This document shows positions 6,405-10,495 of a stretch of 10,495 bases of DNA, in pieces. Below the pieces are notes generated by a model. It worked only from the letters and a program-made list of their open reading frames with translations, was not told where the DNA came from and searched no databases. The stretch's first letter is position 1. Each line of letters starts with the position of its first letter. The stretch lies in contig CAMHDX010000013.1 in the NCBI GenBank assembly GCA_946183895.1, positions 1 to 10,495 on the forward strand, given 5' to 3'. A program made the position numbers and the translations under genes. This stretch comes from an uncultured Porphyromonadaceae bacterium (GTDB lineage Bacteria; Bacteroidota; Bacteroidia; Bacteroidales; Muribaculaceae).

Positions 6405-6905
6405 ATGACGGACAAGAAACTACAAATCGAGCGGCTGTTTCGGAAGCATTACAGGGCGATGTATCGGCTCGCGTGCATCCTGCTGCACGACGGGGACGAG
6501 AGCAAGGACATTGTGCACGATGTTTTTGCCCAACTTCTCGCTAATGATGCCCTGCTCGGTGAGGCGACCGCCGAGGCGTTTTTGCTTTCATGCGTGCGCA
6601 ACAGGTGCTTGAACGAGATTCGCAACCGCAAGACCCACGAGCGTGTAAAGCAACTGTTCATGCTCGATGAAGACTTGGAATACACTTCTCCCGAAGAATT
6701 GGAAACGGAAATCAAAGCCTTGCATGTGGGCATCACAAAGTTGTTCCCGCCCATCTGTCGTGAAATCATAATGCTGCATTTTGCCGAAGGATTGACCTTC
6801 CGCGAAATTGCGGAGCGCATGGGCGTGAGCGAGACCACCATCTACAAGCATCTGCGCGGCGCACTCAACCAATTACGTCAAACACTTAAAAACGCTGAGC
6901 AATGA
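6405..6905 (+). CDS. ECF RNA polymerase sigma factor (Bacteroidetes sigma-70 family 1 type)
   Basis: A 166-aa alternative sigma factor that would direct RNA polymerase to a small set of promoters once released by its anti-sigma. Seen: region 2 at about residues 9-48 (LFRKHYRAMYRLACILLHDG, then DIVHDVFAQLL), a variable linker, and region 4 at about 113-160 with LFPPICREIIMLHFAEGLTF and the helix-turn-helix REIAERMGVSETTIYKHLRG. The length is typical for ECF factors. ATG 6405 is preferred over an in-frame GTG at 6390, which adds only MYIKC and would overlap the second candidate promoter's start point. Its TGA overlaps the ATG of the anti-sigma gene (6902-6905). It belongs to the trans-envelope signalling systems in which sigma, anti-sigma and TonB-dependent receptor genes are adjacent. 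Confidence 0.92.
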   Translation: MTDKKLQIERLFRKHYRAMYRLACILLHDGDESKDIVHDVFAQLLANDALLGEATAEAFLLSCVRNRCLNEIRNRKTHERVKQLFMLDEDLEYTSPEELETEIKALHVGITKLFPPICREIIMLHFAEGLTFREIAERMGVSETTIYKHLRGALNQLRQTLKNAEQ

Positions 6906-7582
6906 GAAAAACAGAACAACTGCTGGAGATGCTTGAGCATCCCGAGCGATATAGCGAAAGTCAATGGCAAGAGATACTTGCCGATGATGAGTGCCGGGAA
7001 CTGTACTCGATGATGGCGAAAACCCAAGGTGCTTTCGCCGCCGATAATGTCGACGCAGAAGTCACAGATGAAATGATTGATGCCGAGTGGCAAAGATTGT
7101 CGTCGGCACCTCACAAAAAGGCTGAGATAGCGCCACTGTGGCACAAGATCTCCGCTGCCGCCGCCATCGTGGTCGCTTTCTTCGGCATCACAATCGCTGC
7201 TGTGCAAACCAACTTCTTTGGCTTTGTCCAATCTAAAGAAAAATCGGAGAATGACACCGAAACTACCGTTAAAGAGGAGAGAACAGAGGTGACACTGGAT
7301 GAAGTCACCATTGAGCAAATCACCGACACGATAGCAACAGCAGAACCTCACCTCTATGACAATGTGCCGCTGGAGCAAATCCTCAACGACCTCGCAGCGC
7401 GTTACAACGTCACAGTGGAATACCGCAACGCAGACGCACGCTCATTGCGATTGTACTATGAGTGGCAGCCGGACTATACGCTCGACAAAGTGATTGAGAT
7501 GCTCAACAACTTCGAGTCGTTCACAATTCAACGCGAGGGAAATAAACTAATTGTTGAATCGTCACAGGAGGGCAAGCAATGA
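6902..7582 (+). CDS. Short membrane anti-sigma factor with DUF4974-like C-terminal domain
   Basis: 226-aa single-pass inner-membrane protein expected to hold the sigma factor at the membrane and receive the receptor's signal in the periplasm. Seen: an acidic/helical cytosolic N-terminus (1-80), one TM helix at about 83-102 (ISAAAAIVVAFFGITIAAVQ), a charged linker rich in T/E (110-148), then the DUF4974-type fold at about 152-220 (VPLEQILNDLAARYNVTVEY ... YTLDKVIEMLNN ... GNKLIVE). Usual Bacteroidetes FecR-like anti-sigmas are roughly 320-400 aa with a FecR domain between the TM segment and DUF4974. That domain is not recognisable here. It is translationally coupled on both sides by ATGA overlaps (6902-6905 and 7579-7582). 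Confidence 0.85.
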   Translation: MRKTEQLLEMLEHPERYSESQWQEILADDECRELYSMMAKTQGAFAADNVDAEVTDEMIDAEWQRLSSAPHKKAEIAPLWHKISAAAAIVVAFFGITIAAVQTNFFGFVQSKEKSENDTETTVKEERTEVTLDEVTIEQITDTIATAEPHLYDNVPLEQILNDLAARYNVTVEYRNADARSLRLYYEWQPDYTLDKVIEMLNNFESFTIQREGNKLIVESSQEGKQ

Positions 7583-10125
7583 AAAGAATACTGGCAATTA
7601 TACTGATGTTGTGCGCTCTTGTAAATACCATCACCGCACAACGCATCACCCATAACTTCAACAACGCGTCGATGAGCGACGCGCTGAAGTACATCCAGCA
7701 ACAAACAAGCAAGCACAAAATCATATTCATCTACAACGAGCTTGAGGACTTCAAGGTTACGACTTCGGTCAAAGGCAAGTCGGTGCCTGAGGCCGTCAAA
7801 CAAGTCATCGGTTTCTATCCCATCCGCATGGCGCAGAGCAAGGACAATGAAATCTATGTAGAGTGTACCCACAAGACCGACCGCCACCTCACTGGCCGCG
7901 TGGTCGATGAGAAAGGCCTGCCCCTGGAGTTTGCCGATGTGCGGTTGCTCAACCCCTCAGATTCGGCCTACATCACCGGTGGCGTGACCAACGCCAGTGG
8001 CGTGTTTGTTATCCCTCTCGATCAACAGCGAGTCATCGCCCGCTTCAGCTACATCGGCTACAAACCCGTGTATAAACTATGTTCTCGTGAAAACGTAGGC
8101 ACCATCCAGCTGCAAATCGAAGCCACTCAACTCGGCGAAGTAACCGTGAAAGGTGCCAAACGCCTTGTTCGTTCAACTGAGCGTGGACTGATAGCCAATG
8201 TGCAGGGTACTGTGTTGGAAAACTTCGGTTCGGTAAATGAGATGATAACCCATTTGCCGTTGATGATGAGCGATGGAACAGTTGCCGGTCACGGTAAGCC
8301 CGAAATCTACATCAACAACAAGAAAGTGCGTGATGCCTCAGAACTCGAACGTTACCGCGCCGATGAAATCCTGTCGGCAGAAATCATCACTAACCCTGGT
8401 GCGGAATATGGTGCGGAAGTCACATCTGTCATCCGACTGAAAACTGTCCGTAAAACTGGTGAGGGCTGGAGCGGAAACTTCTCTATGGCCTATCGCCAAG
8501 GAAAAGAGAACTATGCAAATGGGAATGTTTCGCTAAACTATCGCACCCGCAATGGCATGGATTTCTTTGCCAGTGGCTATCTGACACACAATAACCAACT
8601 CTACAACAGTAATTCCGAAGACCAGTTGCAAGCATCCTCTGTTTGGGACTACCATCGCAAAGGGGAATGGCTCTACCATTTCAACTACTTCTTTGGTGAC
8701 CTCGGATGGAACTGGGACATAAGTGAGCACCATTCCATCGGTATGAGATATACGCTGTTCCGTTACTTAGGCAATAAGCCAGACCTCCGAAGCTTTGAGG
8801 AGACAACTTGGCAAGATGGAACGGTTTTGGAAAGTGGAGATGCAAAAACCTTCACAACACGCAAACCTAAGGCCAGCCATAGCATCAACGCCTACTATGT
8901 TGGAGAAGTCGGCAAGTGGAATATTGACTTCAGCGCCGACTATTACAGGGCCCCTTCTGTTACAGAGATGGAGGGAGGAACCATCGGGGAACCCATTGTC
9001 AGCAGTAGCAGCACCGCCATGAATGAACTTTTGGCCGAGAAACTGGTCGTCACGGCTCCTGTATCCAAAGGTCACCTGACTTTCGGAGAAGAGGTGTCTG
9101 GCGTTGACCGAAGCACAGATTTCGTACAAAGTGGATATGCCGCCGACAATCATGTCCGTCAGCAGACAACCACATGGGCACTCTTCGCCAACTACTCATT
9201 GACACTTGGCAAGTTAGAGCTCACCGCCAGTCTGCGCTGGCAGAATGAACAGAACCGCTACGACGTTGACGGCAAGCGTAATGACGAGATGAGTCCCGAC
9301 TATCATGTACTCATCCCCAAGGCATCCGTCAACTACCAAACGGGAAATTGGAAGCATAAATTGGCATTCTCCACTTTCCGCATCAACCCCTCCTATTGGT
9401 CGCTGTCGTCTGATGTTCACTATCGCAGTAAATACGAATACGACATGGGAAACCCGTTCCTAAAACCGCAGACATCCTATCAGCTCGCTTGGTCAACACA
9501 GTGGAAATGGGCATACATCGAGGCATATTACAAGTACAACAAGAACACCAGCCGCTCATTCCAGTATGCCTACGATGACGAGAATCACCCTGGTGTCATG
9601 GTGATGACCTACCTTAACAGCCCCAAGCGGCAATTTTACGGAATCAATCTCAACCTCTCTCCAAAAATCGGCATCTGTCAGATGAACTATTCCGCAAGTC
9701 TATATTTTGTTGACGAAGACTTAGCAGCCCTCGGCATCACCCATAAGTGGAACGGACTCTGTACGGACTTCACGCTCGACAACACCTTCACCTTGCCCCA
9801 TTCGTGGATGCTGAACCTCAAAGTCGGTTTGACACCTTATCAGGAATCATGCTGCGCCCAAGTACAGACTACTGGCTTCGTCAACATCCGTCTCAGCAAG
9901 CAATTCCTGAAAGACAAGAGCTTGAGTGTCGCCATCCTCGCCAACGACATCCTGCATACGCAATACATAGAGATGACAGCCTACAGCGGTATTAATGTCC
10001 GTACTCAATTCCGCCAGTACAATGATTCCCGTCGCATAGGCATCGACATTTCATGGAAATTCAACGCCACCCGCAGCCGTTACAAGGGCAGCCATGCTGG
10101 ACAGAGTGAGCGCAACCGCTTGTAA
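7579..10125 (+). CDS. STN-domain TonB-dependent receptor / outer-membrane signalling transducer (OMP_b-brl_3-type barrel)
   Basis: 848-aa outer-membrane receptor, probably both transporter and signal transducer for the sigma/anti-sigma pair. Domains in order: signal peptide 1-20 (cleavage near NTITA|Q); STN signalling domain about 24-96 (HNFNNASMSDALKYIQQQTS ... EIYVE); carboxypeptidase-regulatory-like beta-sandwich about 103-180 (LTGRVVDEKGLPLEFADVRL ... YIGYKP); a TonB-box-like LGEVTVKG; plug about 200-290 (IYINNKKV ... EILSAEIITNPGAEYG); barrel from about 295 to the end. The C-terminus ISWKFNATRSRYKGSHAGQS-ERNRL is the ending of the OMP_b-brl_3 family, distinct from SusC's G..L.F ending. 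No SusD-like gene follows; a terminator does. The ligand is not inferable. Codon use is less C/G-biased than in the SusC/SusD genes. Confidence 0.92.
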   Translation: MKRILAIILMLCALVNTITAQRITHNFNNASMSDALKYIQQQTSKHKIIFIYNELEDFKVTTSVKGKSVPEAVKQVIGFYPIRMAQSKDNEIYVECTHKTDRHLTGRVVDEKGLPLEFADVRLLNPSDSAYITGGVTNASGVFVIPLDQQRVIARFSYIGYKPVYKLCSRENVGTIQLQIEATQLGEVTVKGAKRLVRSTERGLIANVQGTVLENFGSVNEMITHLPLMMSDGTVAGHGKPEIYINNKKVRDASELERYRADEILSAEIITNPGAEYGAEVTSVIRLKTVRKTGEGWSGNFSMAYRQGKENYANGNVSLNYRTRNGMDFFASGYLTHNNQLYNSNSEDQLQASSVWDYHRKGEWLYHFNYFFGDLGWNWDISEHHSIGMRYTLFRYLGNKPDLRSFEETTWQDGTVLESGDAKTFTTRKPKASHSINAYYVGEVGKWNIDFSADYYRAPSVTEMEGGTIGEPIVSSSSTAMNELLAEKLVVTAPVSKGHLTFGEEVSGVDRSTDFVQSGYAADNHVRQQTTTWALFANYSLTLGKLELTASLRWQNEQNRYDVDGKRNDEMSPDYHVLIPKASVNYQTGNWKHKLAFSTFRINPSYWSLSSDVHYRSKYEYDMGNPFLKPQTSYQLAWSTQWKWAYIEAYYKYNKNTSRSFQYAYDDENHPGVMVMTYLNSPKRQFYGINLNLSPKIGICQMNYSASLYFVDEDLAALGITHKWNGLCTDFTLDNTFTLPHSWMLNLKVGLTPYQESCCAQVQTTGFVNIRLSKQFLKDKSLSVAILANDILHTQYIEMTAYSGINVRTQFRQYNDSRRIGIDISWKFNATRSRYKGSHAGQSERNRL

Positions 10126-10148
10126 GCACACAGTAAACAACTTTTTCT

Positions 10149-10183
10149 ACTCAGCCGTGGGCGCATCCGTGTCTCGGCTGAGT
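10149..10183 (+). terminator. Terminator-like hairpin after the receptor gene
   Basis: A perfect 9-bp stem, ACTCAGCCG (10149-10157) with CGGCTGAGT (10175-10183), closes a 17-nt loop 23 bp after the receptor stop and is followed by a T-rich stretch ending TCTTTT. It probably ends the sigma operon. The long loop makes it weaker than the terminator after susD. Confidence 0.65.
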
Positions 10184-10211
10184 AATTCCTTGTCTTTTAA
10201 GACACCGATAC

Positions 10212-10255
10212 AACTCCATAATTTTGCGGTAACAAAATCGCAGAATTATGGAGTT
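10212..10255. promoter_or_regulatory. 17-bp inverted repeat overlapping a promoter-like -7 box
   Basis: AACTCCATAATTTTGCG (10212-10228) and CGCAGAATTATGGAGTT (10239-10255) are inverted repeats with one mismatch and a 10-nt spacer. The left arm contains TAATTTTG (10219-10226), an exact TAnnTTTG box, with a T-rich TCTTTT 20 nt upstream as a possible -33. The right arm contains the ATG of the ORF at 10248. The arrangement fits an operator, a leader hairpin or a mobile-element end. Confidence 0.5.
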
Positions 10256-10493
10256 AAATTTTAATAGTGTAGAAATGTCACGCGAGCCGAGAGCAGAGGC
10301 ATGCTCGCTTGACTATGCCGAGGCGAAGCTGACATTCAACTCCGTTGAGACCATTTATCACTTTGCGGGTCTCGTCCTGGCGGTCACAAAAGTATTCCGC
10401 CCCCTTGTATCCATAGGTCACAAACGGATTGTTTATCAGCTTCATATCGTCACTTCATATTTTACGCAGCGCAAATTACGCAATTTTCTTTGA
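10248..10493 (+). CDS. Doubtful short ORF (81 codons), chimeric with antisense ATPase sequence
   Basis: The ORF begins MELNFNSVEMSREPRAEACS just after a promoter-like inverted repeat, so the first 34 codons could be a genuine small product or the start of a broken gene. From codon 35 on it simply reads the opposite strand of the ATPase fragment (10341 onward), so the full 81-aa product is unlikely to be a conserved protein. The peptide LxFNSVE occurs twice (residues 3-9 and 28-34) with no codon identical between the copies. I do not recognise a family. Confidence 0.25.
   Translation: MELNFNSVEMSREPRAEACSLDYAEAKLTFNSVETIYHFAGLVLAVTKVFRPLVSIGHKRIVYQLHIVTSYFTQRKLRNFL
10278..10445 (-). pseudogene. 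Second AAA ATPase (PF01637-like) 5' fragment
   Basis: From the ATG at 10445 the first 35 codons read MKLINNPFVTYGYKGAEYFC-DRQDETRKVINGLNG, the N-terminus of the same ATPase family as the remnant at 5132-5289. At about 10341 family resemblance ends and the frame runs through unrelated DNA to TGA (10278-10280), giving 55 codons in all. The break falls just before Walker A would be expected, so no functional ATPase is encoded. The gene's leader lies toward the window edge. Confidence 0.72.
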
Positions 10494-10495
10494 CA
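10372..10495. repeat. Long direct repeat, right copy
   Basis: Matches 5216-5339 at 121 of 124 positions, in the same orientation. It contains the same 5' leader, -7-like box (10472-10479) and first 25 ATPase codons. It is cut by the window end, so its true right boundary is unknown. Confidence 0.97.

Noticed and set aside
1..10495. tRNA, rRNA, integrase or transposase genes
   Set aside because: I saw no cloverleaf, rRNA-like stretch or recombinase motifs in any frame, so mobility is inferred only from repeats and truncations.

Overview
The window looks like chromosomal DNA from a gut Bacteroidales bacterium, most likely Muribaculaceae or a Prevotella relative (inference). It carries a SusC/SusD pair with the family's typical C-terminal signatures, a Bacteroidetes-type ECF sigma / anti-sigma / TonB-dependent-receptor cassette, TAnnTTTG-like promoter boxes, and starts without Shine-Dalgarno sequences.

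Left part (1-3929). The 3' end of a susC-type receptor gene is followed by a complete susD-type lipoprotein gene. Together they form an outer-membrane glycan (or other oligomer) capture and import pair. A strong hairpin terminator closes the operon. The roughly 300-bp convergent gap that follows holds a chain of palindromes and no gene.

Middle (3930-6317, mostly minus strand). A polytopic membrane protein with an HETGH motif (M50-like protease) lies downstream of the wreck of an AAA/PF01637-type ATPase gene. In that wreck the first 26 codons are joined, out of frame, to the last 26. A small plus-strand ORF of 76 aa converges on a 5'-truncated regulator (HATPase_c_4 + GGQK repeats + winged helix). 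The two stop codons sit symmetrically in a perfect 22-bp palindrome.

Right part (6318-10495). Three genes joined by ATGA overlaps encode an ECF sigma factor, an unusually short anti-sigma factor (one TM segment plus a DUF4974-like end, no recognisable FecR core), and an 848-aa outer-membrane receptor with an N-terminal STN signalling domain and an OMP_b-brl_3-type barrel. Ligand binding at the receptor probably signals through STN-anti-sigma contact to free the sigma factor. A terminator follows, then a 17-bp inverted repeat overlapping a promoter-like box and a short ORF, then a second broken 5' end of the same ATPase gene.

The most notable structural feature is a direct repeat (at least 124 bp, 121 identical) at 5216-5339 and 10372-10495. 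Each copy is the promoter and first codons of that ATPase gene, and each is broken at a different codon. The repeats bracket about 5 kb containing the small ORF, the truncated regulator and the whole sigma cassette. This suggests a module exchanged or inserted by recombination between members of a multicopy ATPase family.
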